NCBI RefSeq assembly: GCF_013407835.1
Contig: NZ_JACCBI010000001.1
Location: forward strand, 3,286,001-3,350,000
Direction: 5' to 3'
DNA: 64,000 bases
DNA from: Agromyces atrinae
GTDB taxonomy: Bacteria > Actinomycetota > Actinomycetes > Actinomycetales > Microbacteriaceae
The notes beneath the pieces were generated by a model. It was not told the origin of the DNA and searched no databases. It saw only the letters and a list, made by a program, of their open reading frames with translations. Made by a program: the position numbers and the translations under genes. Position 1 is the first letter of the stretch. Each line of letters begins with the position of its first letter. Positions 44,692 through 52,675 of this stretch are shown here, in pieces.

Positions 44692-46521
44692 ATGCCTGAG
44701 AGCCCCACGACAGACAGCCGTGCGTCGCGACGGCACTCTCGAACGGTGAAGAGGCGCACCCGCCGTATCTGGGCCTGGTCGATCGCCGGAGCTCTCGTGC
44801 TCATCGTCGGTTCGTTCGCCTGGGTCGGCGTGCGCGGCTTCCTCGCCACCCACGAGCTGCAAGCGGCCATGCCGCTCGCGACGAGCATGAAGAAGCATCT
44901 GCTCGCTCAAGAGAGTGAAGCGGCGGTGGATGACGGTGAGAAGCTCGCCGCGCACGCCGCAGAGGCGGCCGCGCTGACCGGTGACCCCGTCTGGCGCGTC
45001 GTCGAGCTCATCCCAGGTCTCGGGCCGAATCTCACCGTGGTGCGTGAGCTCGCGGCATCCGTCGACGACGTCGCCTCGGGAGCGGTCGTACCGCTCGCCG
45101 AGCTGTCGTCGACCATTGAACTGAATGACTTCGCGCCCGCAGGCGGGCGGGTTGACCTGCAGCCCATGATCGACGCGGGGCCGAGCGTCTCGGCGGCTGC
45201 CGACACCCTGGCTGCGGCGACCGAGCGCGTGCGCGCCGTCGCGGGCGAGCCCGTCGTCGGCCCTCTCGCCGACGCGCGTAGCGAACTCACCGATCTTCTC
45301 GTCGAGACGTCGGCCACCCTCGATGCGCTCGACAACGCCGTCGAGCTCGTGCCCGCCATGCTCGGCGTCGACGGGCCGCGTAACTACGTGCTGCTGTTCC
45401 AGAACAACGCCGAACTGCGCTCGACCGGCGGCATCGCCGGCGCCCTCGCACTCATCCACACCGATCAGGGAGGGTTCGGCCTCGCGCAGCAGGCGAGTTC
45501 TCAAGACTTCCCGCGCTTCGATCCGCCGGTCGTCGACCTGCCGATCGACACGCTCGCGCTCTACGGCGACAACACGGCGCGCTGGATTCAAGACGTGAAC
45601 TTCACGCCGCAGTTCCCCCTCGCCGCCTCCATCGCCCGCGAGATGTGGCGGCTGCAGTTCGGCCTCGAGGCCGACGGTGTGATCGCGACCGACCCGGTGA
45701 TGCTGAGTTACCTGCTCGAGGCGACGGGCCCGGTCGAACTGCCGACGGGCGACGTGCTCACGAGCGAGAACGCGGTGCAGCTGCTGCTGCTCGAGGCGTA
45801 CCAGCGCTACTCTGATCCCGCCGACCAGGACGCCTTCTTCGCAGCTGCCGCCTCGAGCGTCTTCAACGCCCTGGCATCAGGATCGGTCGAACCCTCGAAG
45901 CTCATCCAGGCTCTCATCACGGGTGGTGAAGAACATCGCATCCTCATCTGGAACGCGCGGGAGGACGAGCAGAGCGTGCTCGCCGACACGACGCTCGCGG
46001 GTGACCTGCCGGACTCGACGGCGACGGCTGAAGCCTTCGGCGTGTACTTCAATGACGCAACGGGTTCGAAGATGGACAACTTCCTCGATGTGACCCTCGA
46101 CGCCGGATCTGTGACATGTCGTAATGATGGGCGACCGAATTTCGAGCTGCACGTCACACTCACGAACACCGCGCCCGGGGACGCCGCGACCTCGCTGCCG
46201 GGGTACATCACGGGTGGTGGAAACTTCGGAACAGCACCGGGAAACATCAAGACGACCGTCGCCGTCTACGGCTATCCGGGCTCGTTCAACCTCGGAGTTC
46301 GCAGTAACGGCGCGGAAGCTCCGTACCACCCGGCCGTCGAGGCCGATTACACCCTGAGCAAGGTCACGGTCGAGCTCGCGCCCGGAGAGTCTCAGAAATT
46401 CGAGTTCGGATTCCTCGGAAACGACCCGAAACGAACCGGAATCGACACTTTTGTGACGCCAATGATTAATCCGCTTGTTACAGGGCAACTGGATATCGAC
46501 TGTGAAAGTGCCCTATTCTGA
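44692..46521 (+). CDS. DUF4012 membrane-anchored envelope protein (copy 1)
   Basis: This 609-residue protein has a basic head, one membrane helix (about 27-48), a helical region, and the DUF4012 domain with NYVLLFQNNAELRSTGGIAGALALI, DFPRF and GVIATDPVMLSYLLEATGPVELPTGDVLT. The C-terminal part contains FGVYFNDATGSKMDNFLDV and a beta-rich end. The catalytic or binding role of DUF4012 is unknown; members commonly sit beside polysaccharide genes. The paralogue at 49981 shares QNNAELR, GVI...DPV..SYLL and KMD motifs. ATG 44692 is close to a TAATGG box, suggesting a nearly leaderless transcript. Confidence 0.88.
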   Translation: MPESPTTDSRASRRHSRTVKRRTRRIWAWSIAGALVLIVGSFAWVGVRGFLATHELQAAMPLATSMKKHLLAQESEAAVDDGEKLAAHAAEAAALTGDPVWRVVELIPGLGPNLTVVRELAASVDDVASGAVVPLAELSSTIELNDFAPAGGRVDLQPMIDAGPSVSAAADTLAAATERVRAVAGEPVVGPLADARSELTDLLVETSATLDALDNAVELVPAMLGVDGPRNYVLLFQNNAELRSTGGIAGALALIHTDQGGFGLAQQASSQDFPRFDPPVVDLPIDTLALYGDNTARWIQDVNFTPQFPLAASIAREMWRLQFGLEADGVIATDPVMLSYLLEATGPVELPTGDVLTSENAVQLLLLEAYQRYSDPADQDAFFAAAASSVFNALASGSVEPSKLIQALITGGEEHRILIWNAREDEQSVLADTTLAGDLPDSTATAEAFGVYFNDATGSKMDNFLDVTLDAGSVTCRNDGRPNFELHVTLTNTAPGDAATSLPGYITGGGNFGTAPGNIKTTVAVYGYPGSFNLGVRSNGAEAPYHPAVEADYTLSKVTVELAPGESQKFEFGFLGNDPKRTGIDTFVTPMINPLVTGQLDIDCESALF

Positions 46522-46583
46522 GGGGACTCGCACGGTGAAGTGATCGGGCAAAACCACCGCGCCAATTGAGGGGAAATCACATT

Positions 46584-47072
46584 ATGAAGAAGAAGCTTGC
46601 TGCGCTGTTCATTGCAGTCGCTGCGTTCGTTGCAATTCCGGCGCTCGGCGCCAACGCCGCCGGCTACGCCGGCCAGGGTCCGACGGTCACCGCTTCGGTG
46701 GGCGACACGGCCAACCTGACGTTCACGGGTCTCCCTGACGGTCCCAGCACCGCCACGGCCCCTGACGCCGTCACCCTGTCGATCCTGAAGGCGGGCACGG
46801 CTTCCAAGCCGGTCGTCAACGGATCGGTCACCTACACCGCTCAGGCCAGCACGCCGGGCACCTACACGATCACCGTCACGGCTGGCGGCGTCACCGCTGT
46901 CGGTTCGTTCACGGTCGTCGCTTCCGACTCGGCCAACCCCGGTGGCGGACTCGCCGGAACCGGCTTCGACGTTCCCGTCGTCGTCATCTGGGCCGCTGCG
47001 GGAGCACTGCTCCTCGGTGTCGCACTCGTCGTCGTGACGACGTTCGTGCGTCGCAACAAGGCTGGCGCGTAA
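46584..47072 (+). CDS. Small surface protein with LAxTG-type sorting signal
   Basis: This 162-residue exported protein has a signal peptide (MKKKLAALFIAVAAFVAIPALGANA, cut likely after A25) and a single beta-rich domain rich in Thr, Val and Gly. The end is GGGLAGTGFDVP, a hydrophobic helix, then RRNKAGA. LAGTG fits the LAxTG signal used by class E sortases in high-GC Gram-positives, so the protein is probably linked to the wall. No sortase gene is visible in the window. The start is ATG 46584 after GAGGGG. It follows the DUF4012 gene by 62 bases and ends at a strong terminator. Confidence 0.85.
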   Translation: MKKKLAALFIAVAAFVAIPALGANAAGYAGQGPTVTASVGDTANLTFTGLPDGPSTATAPDAVTLSILKAGTASKPVVNGSVTYTAQASTPGTYTITVTAGGVTAVGSFTVVASDSANPGGGLAGTGFDVPVVVIWAAAGALLLGVALVVVTTFVRRNKAGA

Positions 47073-47093
47073 CACTCGCCCGCTTCACCGTTC

Positions 47094-47125
47094 AGAACGC
47101 CCCGAGCTTCGGCTCGGGGCGTTCT
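47094..47125 (+). terminator. Terminator after the LAxTG protein
   Basis: AGAACGCCCCGAGC (47094-47107) pairs perfectly with GCTCGGGGCGTTCT (47112-47125) across a stable TTCG tetraloop. The 14-bp stem begins 21 bases after the stop of the surface-protein gene. Confidence 0.9.
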
Positions 47126-47179
47126 GCCGTTAACGCGTCATCCGTCAGACCCCCGGCTAGTGAGGGTGGGGCAGCGGGA

Positions 47180-47241
47180 TTGCGCCACTATGCGCCCATT
47201 GCGCCAGCCGGACTGGCGCAAATGCGCACAAGCTGGTGCAA
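47180..47241. repeat. Compound palindrome with TTGCGCC cores
   Basis: An inner perfect inverted repeat TTGCGCCAG/CTGGCGCAA (47199-47207, 47213-47221) lies inside an outer pair TTGCGCCA/TGGTGCAA (47180-47187, 47234-47241), which pairs fully in RNA with one G-U. The two left cores are 19 bases apart, the same as in the GTAGG palindromes; the right cores are 20 apart. It lies between two terminators in the gap of the convergent genes ending at 47072 and 47318. Confidence 0.65.
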
Positions 47242-47268
47242 GGGCAGTAAGCGCGACGCCCGCACACG

Positions 47269-47306
47269 ACGAAGCCCTCCACCCGCGAACGGGAGGAGGG
47301 CTTCGT
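47269..47306 (-). terminator. Terminator of the UDP-glucose dehydrogenase gene
   Basis: ACGAAGCCCTCC (47269-47280) pairs with GGAGGGCTTCGT (47295-47306). An inner CCCG/CGGG stem with a CGAA loop continues it after one A-A mismatch. It begins 12 bases after the stop of the - strand gene ending at 47318. Confidence 0.85.
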
Positions 47307-47317
47307 GTGACTCGGGG

Positions 47318-48613
47318 TCAGGCGCGGCCGAGGCCTCGGTACTCCCAGCCGGCGGCGCGCCAGGCGGCGGGGTCGTACGAGTTGCGGCCGTCGATGACGC
47401 GCTTGCCGGCGACGATCTCACCGGTCGCGACGGGGTCGAGGCCGCGGAACTCGGGCCACTCCGTCACCAGCACGACGAGGTCGGCGTCGCGGAGGGTCTC
47501 GTCGAGGCTCGCGTTGTAGTCGAGCTGCGGGTGACGTGCACGGGCGTTCTCGATGCCTTCGGGGTCGGTCGCGACGACGCGCGCTCCGAGGCCCTTGAGA
47601 CGCACGGCGACGTCGAGCGCCGGCGAGTCGCGAACGTCATCGGAGTGCGGCTTGAAGGCGACACCGAGCACGGCGATCTTGCGGTCGTTGACCGACCCGC
47701 CGAGCGCGTCGATGGCGAGATCGACGACACGGTCGCGACGACGCAGGTTGATCGAGTCGACCTCCTTGAGGAAGGCGACCGACTCGCCCTTGCCGAGCTC
47801 TTCCGCGCGAGCGGTGAAGGCACGGATGTCCTTCGGCAGGCATCCACCGCCGAAGCCGACGCCGGCGCCGAGGAAACGGCGGCCGATGCGTGCGTCGTGT
47901 CCGATCGCGTCGGCGAGCTGGGTGACGTCGGCGCCCGTGACCTCGGCGATCTCGGCCATGGCGTTGATGAACGAGATCTTGGTCGCGAGGAACGCGTTGG
48001 CGGCGACCTTGACGAGCTCGGCGGTCGCGTAGTCGGTGACGATGCGCGGCGTGCCTGCCTCGAGGGCGACGCGGTAGACCTGGTCGAGAACCTCGACGGC
48101 GTGGTCGTCGCGCACGCCGTAGACGAGGCGGTCGGGCTCGATCGTGTCTTTCACGGCGAAGCCCTCGCGCAGGAACTCGGGGTTCCACGCGAGCGACGCT
48201 CCGGTCGGCTCGACGAGTGCGGCGAGACGCTCGGCGGTGCCCACAGGCACGGTGCTCTTGCCGACGACGAGATCGCCCGGGTTGAGGTGGGGGAGCAGGG
48301 CCTCGACGGCCGCATCGACGAAGCGGAGGTCGGCAGCGTGGCTACCCGGCTTCTGCGGCGTGCCCACGGCGACGAAGTGCACGGTGGCGCCCTTCGCGTC
48401 GGCGATGTCGGTGCTGAAGGTGAGGCGTCCGCTGGCGGTAGCCGTCGCGAGGATCTCGGGAAGGCCCGGCTCGAAGAACGGCGGCTCCGCAGCCTGAAGG
48501 CGTGCGATCTTCGACTCGTCGACGTCAATACCGATGACATCGAGGCCGAGTTCGGCCATCGCCGACGCGTGGACCGCGCCGAGGTAACCGCAACCGATCA
48601 CAGAGATTCTCAA
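47318..48613 (-). CDS. ugd: UDP-glucose 6-dehydrogenase
   Basis: This 431-residue enzyme oxidises UDP-glucose to UDP-glucuronate with NAD. It has VIGCGYLGAVHA (NAD-binding), VAVGTPQ, KSTVPVGT, WNPEFLREG, KVAANAFLATKISFINAMAEI and GVGFGGGCLPKD with catalytic C258. The C-terminal domain has AFKPHSDDVRDSPAL. The start is TTG with GGAG eight bases upstream. The product is a likely donor for glucuronic-acid residues in one or both polysaccharides encoded nearby, and the gene is separate from the polysaccharide operons, ending at its own terminator. Confidence 0.95.
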   Translation of the reverse strand: MRISVIGCGYLGAVHASAMAELGLDVIGIDVDESKIARLQAAEPPFFEPGLPEILATATASGRLTFSTDIADAKGATVHFVAVGTPQKPGSHAADLRFVDAAVEALLPHLNPGDLVVGKSTVPVGTAERLAALVEPTGASLAWNPEFLREGFAVKDTIEPDRLVYGVRDDHAVEVLDQVYRVALEAGTPRIVTDYATAELVKVAANAFLATKISFINAMAEIAEVTGADVTQLADAIGHDARIGRRFLGAGVGFGGGCLPKDIRAFTARAEELGKGESVAFLKEVDSINLRRRDRVVDLAIDALGGSVNDRKIAVLGVAFKPHSDDVRDSPALDVAVRLKGLGARVVATDPEGIENARARHPQLDYNASLDETLRDADLVVLVTEWPEFRGLDPVATGEIVAGKRVIDGRNSYDPAAWRAAGWEYRGLGRA

Positions 48614-48720
48614 AATACTGCTCCAGAGCTAAGGATGACGGGTTCCCGCCCAGCGTATCGCGGCAGAGGGGGTCACCCTGCGGCCCTGCAACACACCGTT
48701 AACACGGCGACACCGGCCGG

Positions 48721-49176
48721 TCACGCCGGGTTCACGGTGGTCGGTGCGCCGCGGCGCGTGAGCACGCGAATGATCAGCGCGCCGATGATGCCGCCGAGCG
48801 TGTTGGCGACGACGTCGCTGACGGTCGACACCCGAGTAGGAATACTCAGTTGGATGAGTTCGATCGCGCAGCTCGAGAGGAAGGCGAGAGCCGCCGTCAT
48901 CCCGAATCGCCGGCGCGAGCGCGGTATCGACAGTGCGACGAGGATGCCGAAGGGCACGAACAACGCGATGTTCGCCGAGAACTCGAGCACCGGGTACGCG
49001 ACGTCGAAGGGCACTCCGAACGCACCCGCCCAGCCCGCGACGATGTCGACCAGGCCGATGACTCGCCCCGCGGTCCGTGCCGGCATGAAGACGATCCAGG
49101 CGAGCGCGATGAGATAGACGGCAAGCAGGACGCGCGCGGGGAGCGCGCGCCGCCGGGTGGTGCATGTCGATGTCAG
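48721..49176 (-). CDS. VanZ-family membrane protein, probable CTG start
   Basis: This protein of about 151 residues has four membrane helices and the VanZ-family motifs DIVANTxGG-like SDVVANTLGGIIGAL, ELIQLSIPTRVSTVSDV and NIALFVPFG. The first helix (VLLAVYLIALAWIVFMP) is coded upstream of the first ATG at 49086, and the only suitable start before it is a CTG at 49176 with GGAGG five bases upstream. I therefore extend the gene to CTG; without it the first helix would be lost. VanZ in enterococci gives low-level teicoplanin resistance, but most members are of unknown role. It diverges from the surface-protein gene at 49334. Confidence 0.8.
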   Translation of the reverse strand: MTSTCTTRRRALPARVLLAVYLIALAWIVFMPARTAGRVIGLVDIVAGWAGAFGVPFDVAYPVLEFSANIALFVPFGILVALSIPRSRRRFGMTAALAFLSSCAIELIQLSIPTRVSTVSDVVANTLGGIIGALIIRVLTRRGAPTTVNPA

Positions 49177-49333
49177 GGTTACCTCCTCGGTCGCATCCTT
49201 CGACCCTACGGGCCACGAACCGGGCGCCTCCCGACCACCCCCATCCGGGGGCTGCGTGCGGGGATGCTATCCGCGTAGAATGCGAGCGTCTGTTACCCGA
49301 ATGCAGACGCTTACCCGAACCCCGGAGGCTCCC

Positions 49334-49978
49334 GTGCTCCGCAAGTCTTGTGCTGCGCTCATTTTGGCTGCCGCTTTTGTGGCCGCCCCGACTATCGCGT
49401 CCGCGGAGGAGTACCCACCCACTCCTCCTCCCGCGAACCCGTCGCTCGCAGGTTCCGCTGTCACCAGCGTCTGCGACGGCAACGTTCCCTACATCACCTA
49501 CGAGATCGCCCTCACGGATCCCGACTCGCAGTCGACGAGCAACACCGCCACGCTCATCCTGAGCGACGGCACGAACACCGAATCGATCGTGCTCGGCGAC
49601 CTCGTGAACGGCCAGCTCTCGGGCACGATCCTGTGGCCCGGCGCGTCCGTCGACGCGAACGGCGAGCCGAGTGGCTGGCCGGGCTGGACCAAGGTCGGCG
49701 GCCAGTGGGTGCAGACGAGTGGCAACTTCGGTTGGACTCGTAACCTCACGAGTGCGACGATCGAGGTCAACCCCGACCTCGTCGTGCCGCTGAGCTACCC
49801 CGACGCGACGCCCGACTGCGCAACGGCACCTCCCGGTGTCACGACGGCCAGTGTCGAGACGCCCGGGCTCGTATCGACGGGAGTGAGCGCGCTCACCCTG
49901 CCGATCGGCCTCGGTGCCCTCGGTCTGGTGGCCGTCGGCGGTGTCGTGATGCTGTCGCGCCGCTACTCTCGGCGCTGA
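49334..49978 (+). CDS. Surface protein with degenerate sorting signal
   Basis: This 214-residue exported protein has a signal peptide (LRKSCAALILAAAFVAAPTIASA, cut likely before EEY), a Pro-rich linker, and a beta-rich domain with two likely disulphide cysteines (SVCDG, PDCAT). The end carries GLVSTGVSA followed by a hydrophobic helix and RRYSRR, which resembles an LxxTG sorting signal but is not a standard LPxTG or LAxTG. The GTG at 49334 has GGAGG five bases before it and fixes the start. It ends two bases before a DUF4012 gene, mirroring the DUF4012/surface-protein pair at 44692-47072 in reversed order. Confidence 0.8.
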   Translation: MLRKSCAALILAAAFVAAPTIASAEEYPPTPPPANPSLAGSAVTSVCDGNVPYITYEIALTDPDSQSTSNTATLILSDGTNTESIVLGDLVNGQLSGTILWPGASVDANGEPSGWPGWTKVGGQWVQTSGNFGWTRNLTSATIEVNPDLVVPLSYPDATPDCATAPPGVTTASVETPGLVSTGVSALTLPIGLGALGLVAVGGVVMLSRRYSRR

Positions 49979-49980
49979 AC

Positions 49981-51750
49981 ATGGACCGGGCTGATGCCCG
50001 GTCGTCGAAGCGATCCCGGCGACGTCTCGTCGTCGGGACCGTTTCGGTGACCCTGGGGCTGCTTCTTGCGTGCGTGGCGTGGGTCGGCGTTCGCGCCTGG
50101 CTCGCGAAGGGCGAGCTCGAGGCGGCCGTTCCCTGGGCGATGGCCGTGCAGTCGGCCATCGGTGAGGCGAACCCGGATGCCGCCCTCGACGCGTCGACCC
50201 GACTGGTCGATCGCACCGAGAGCGCTGTCGCCCTGACAGGCGATCCGATCTGGCGCGCCGCCGAGGTCGTGCCCGTCGTGGGTGCGAACCTCGCGGCCGT
50301 GCGCGTTCTCTCCGAAGAACTCCACGCCGTCTCCTCGGGAGCGATCGAGCCTCTCGCCGAACTCGCCGGTTCGCTCGAGTCGTCGTCCTTCCGCCCTGTC
50401 GGCGGTGCCATCGATCTCGAGCCGCTGCGTGAGGCCGCACCGGTGGCGAAGGATGCCGCGCGGGTGGTCAGCGCGTCATCCGTTCGCGTCGATCAGATCG
50501 ATCGCGCTTCGCTCATCGGACCCGTCGCCGACGCCGCCGATCGCTTGGGCAACGCCCTCGAGCAGGCCGATTCGCTCACCGATGCGCTCGCGAGCGCCAC
50601 GCACCTCCTTCCGTCGATGCTCGGCCTCGACGGACCGCGCGACTACGTCATCCTGTTCCAGAACAATGCCGAGTTGCGCACGGCCGGCGGCATCCCCGGT
50701 GCTCTCGCGAAGATCCACGCGGAGGCCGGCGCGATCACCCTCGTCGACCAGGTGAGCACGAGCGCCTTCCCGCGCGGCGCCATGACGTCGCAGACGGTGC
50801 CCGCGAGCACTACCCAGATCTTCGGGACGACGGCCGGTCAGTTCATCCAGAACGTCACCATGGACCCGGACTTCTCGACGGCCGGTGCCCTCGCCGCCGA
50901 GTTCTGGACGGCGCAACGCGGCGGAACGGTCGATGGCGTCATCGCCGTCGACCCCGTCGGTATGAGCTACCTGCTCGCCGCGACGGGGCCGGTCACTCTC
51001 GCGAACGGCGACGAGTTGACGGCCGACAACGCCGTGCAGAACCTCCTCGTCGACGTCTACTCGCGCTTCCCCGGCGAGGCCGCGCAGGATGACTACTTCG
51101 CGTCGGCTTCGGGTGCGGTGTTCAGCGCTCTCACCAACGGCAACGCCGACGCGGGCTCGCTGCTCCGCGCTCTGGCGCGCGCCGGCGACGAACATCGCAT
51201 CGCGCTGTGGAGCGCGCACGACGACGAGCAGGCGGTCCTTGCCTCGACGACGCTCGGAGGGCTCTTGTCGGCCCAGAAGCTCCTCGGTCCGGAGGGCTAC
51301 GGCGTGTACCTCAACGACACGACCGGCGCGAAGATGGATGCCTACCTCGACGTCTCCGTCGGGCAGACGGCGACGGTCGAGCGCGAGGACGGTCGAGCGG
51401 ATGTCGCGATCGAGGTCACCCTCACGAGCACCGCTCCCGCCGACGCGGCAGCGCTACTGCCCGAGCGGGTGACGGCCGCGGGCTACTACGGCGTTCCCGC
51501 GGGGAGCATCGGAACGAACATCACCGTCTACGCGCCCGATGGTGCGTTCGACGGCGGAGTGACCCGCGACGGAGCATCCGTCGGCTACGCGAGCGTGCCC
51601 CTCGGCACGCAGGTGGTGAACACCGCGCCCGTGGTTCTCGCCCCGGGCGAATCGGTCACGCTCACCTTCCACTTCATCTCGGCGTCGCCCGGAGAGGTCG
51701 ACCCTGTGATCGTCACGACCCCGCTCATGACGGGGCTCGGCGCCGCATAG
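49981..51750 (+). CDS. DUF4012 membrane-anchored envelope protein (copy 2)
   Basis: This 589-residue paralogue of the 44692 protein has a basic head, one membrane helix (about 16-37), and a DUF4012 domain with DYVILFQNNAELRTAGGIPGAL, GVIAVDPVGMSYLLAATGPVTLANGDELT and YGVYLNDTTGAKMDAYLDV. The match to copy 1 runs along the whole length, with conserved words at the same spacing. Role unknown; polysaccharide context favours a function in envelope glycan handling. It follows the surface-protein gene by two bases, so the two should be co-transcribed and probably act together. Confidence 0.88.
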   Translation: MDRADARSSKRSRRRLVVGTVSVTLGLLLACVAWVGVRAWLAKGELEAAVPWAMAVQSAIGEANPDAALDASTRLVDRTESAVALTGDPIWRAAEVVPVVGANLAAVRVLSEELHAVSSGAIEPLAELAGSLESSSFRPVGGAIDLEPLREAAPVAKDAARVVSASSVRVDQIDRASLIGPVADAADRLGNALEQADSLTDALASATHLLPSMLGLDGPRDYVILFQNNAELRTAGGIPGALAKIHAEAGAITLVDQVSTSAFPRGAMTSQTVPASTTQIFGTTAGQFIQNVTMDPDFSTAGALAAEFWTAQRGGTVDGVIAVDPVGMSYLLAATGPVTLANGDELTADNAVQNLLVDVYSRFPGEAAQDDYFASASGAVFSALTNGNADAGSLLRALARAGDEHRIALWSAHDDEQAVLASTTLGGLLSAQKLLGPEGYGVYLNDTTGAKMDAYLDVSVGQTATVEREDGRADVAIEVTLTSTAPADAAALLPERVTAAGYYGVPAGSIGTNITVYAPDGAFDGGVTRDGASVGYASVPLGTQVVNTAPVVLAPGESVTLTFHFISASPGEVDPVIVTTPLMTGLGAA

Positions 51751-51789
51751 GTCACGCGCGGCCGGAGGCGCATGCGGCAGGATGGAGTC

Positions 51790-52671
51790 ATGACGCACAC
51801 CGAAATCGTGGTCGGAGTCAATCGGAGCGCCGCGGCGCTCGGCAGCGTGGAGTGGGCGGCGAGACGTGCCGCGCGCACCGGAGCGCGATTGCGTGTCGTG
51901 CACGTCATCGATGAAGCCATTCGGGCGACCGACAACGCCGAGCTCCTCCTCGCCGCTCAGAGCCACGGTCAGCGCATCCTCGACGAAGCTCTCGACGTCG
52001 TGCGCCGGGTCGCGCCGGATGTCGCGGTCGAGGCGTCTCTCGAGCAGGGCGACACCGTGCACGTGTTCGGTGACCTCGCCGAGTCGGCGGCGCTCCTCGT
52101 GATCGGCAGCGATGCCGAGGGCTCCGACGGGCGCCGCACGACCGAGCACGAGTCGCCGAAGCGCTCGCGCGGCGTACGGGGAATCCGTCTCGCCGCAGCG
52201 AGTGCCGTGCCCGTCGCCGTCATCCCCTCGGTCGACGTCTCGGATCGCAACCGCATCGTCGTCGGCGTCGACGAGTCGGAGCTCGGTGGGCGCGCCCTCG
52301 CCTTCGCGGTCGAGGAGGCCCGAGCGCTCGGCGCGACCCTCGTCGCCGTGCACGCCCTGCCGGTGCCGCCCGTCTCCGACTTCGGCCTCGGCAATCAGAG
52401 CCCGGCACTCATCGTCGACCCGATCGACTACGAGCACATCGGTCGCGCGGCCCTCGAACGCGCGCTCGACGGCATCGACCTCGACGGTCTCTCGGTCGAC
52501 CACGTCGTCGTCGTCGACGAGCCGGCGTTCGCCATCGCCGACGCCGCTCGTGACGCCTCCCTCGTCGTGGTCGGCAGCCACGGTCGCACGGGAATCGCGC
52601 GCCTCCTGCTCGGTTCGGTGAGTCACGGAGTGCTCGCTCACCTCGAGGCGCCGACCGTCGTCGTGCGCTGA
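51790..52671 (+). CDS. Universal stress protein with two tandem domains
   Basis: This 293-residue cytoplasmic protein consists of two UspA domains. The first (about 1-140) begins EIVVGVNRSAAALGSVEWAARRA. The second (about 150-293) begins RIVVGVDESELGGRALAFAVEEA and ends with VVVGSHGRTGIARLLLGSVSHGVLAHLEAPTVVV, containing the ATP-binding G-2x-G-9x-G(S/T) pattern. The first domain's corresponding loop (VIGSDAEGSDGRR) is altered, so perhaps only the second binds ATP. A short in-frame extension to 51772 exists, but ATG 51790 fits the usual N-terminus. The GH15 gene begins four bases after its stop. Confidence 0.9.
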   Translation: MTHTEIVVGVNRSAAALGSVEWAARRAARTGARLRVVHVIDEAIRATDNAELLLAAQSHGQRILDEALDVVRRVAPDVAVEASLEQGDTVHVFGDLAESAALLVIGSDAEGSDGRRTTEHESPKRSRGVRGIRLAAASAVPVAVIPSVDVSDRNRIVVGVDESELGGRALAFAVEEARALGATLVAVHALPVPPVSDFGLGNQSPALIVDPIDYEHIGRAALERALDGIDLDGLSVDHVVVVDEPAFAIADAARDASLVVVGSHGRTGIARLLLGSVSHGVLAHLEAPTVVVR

Positions 52672-52675
52672 GCCG

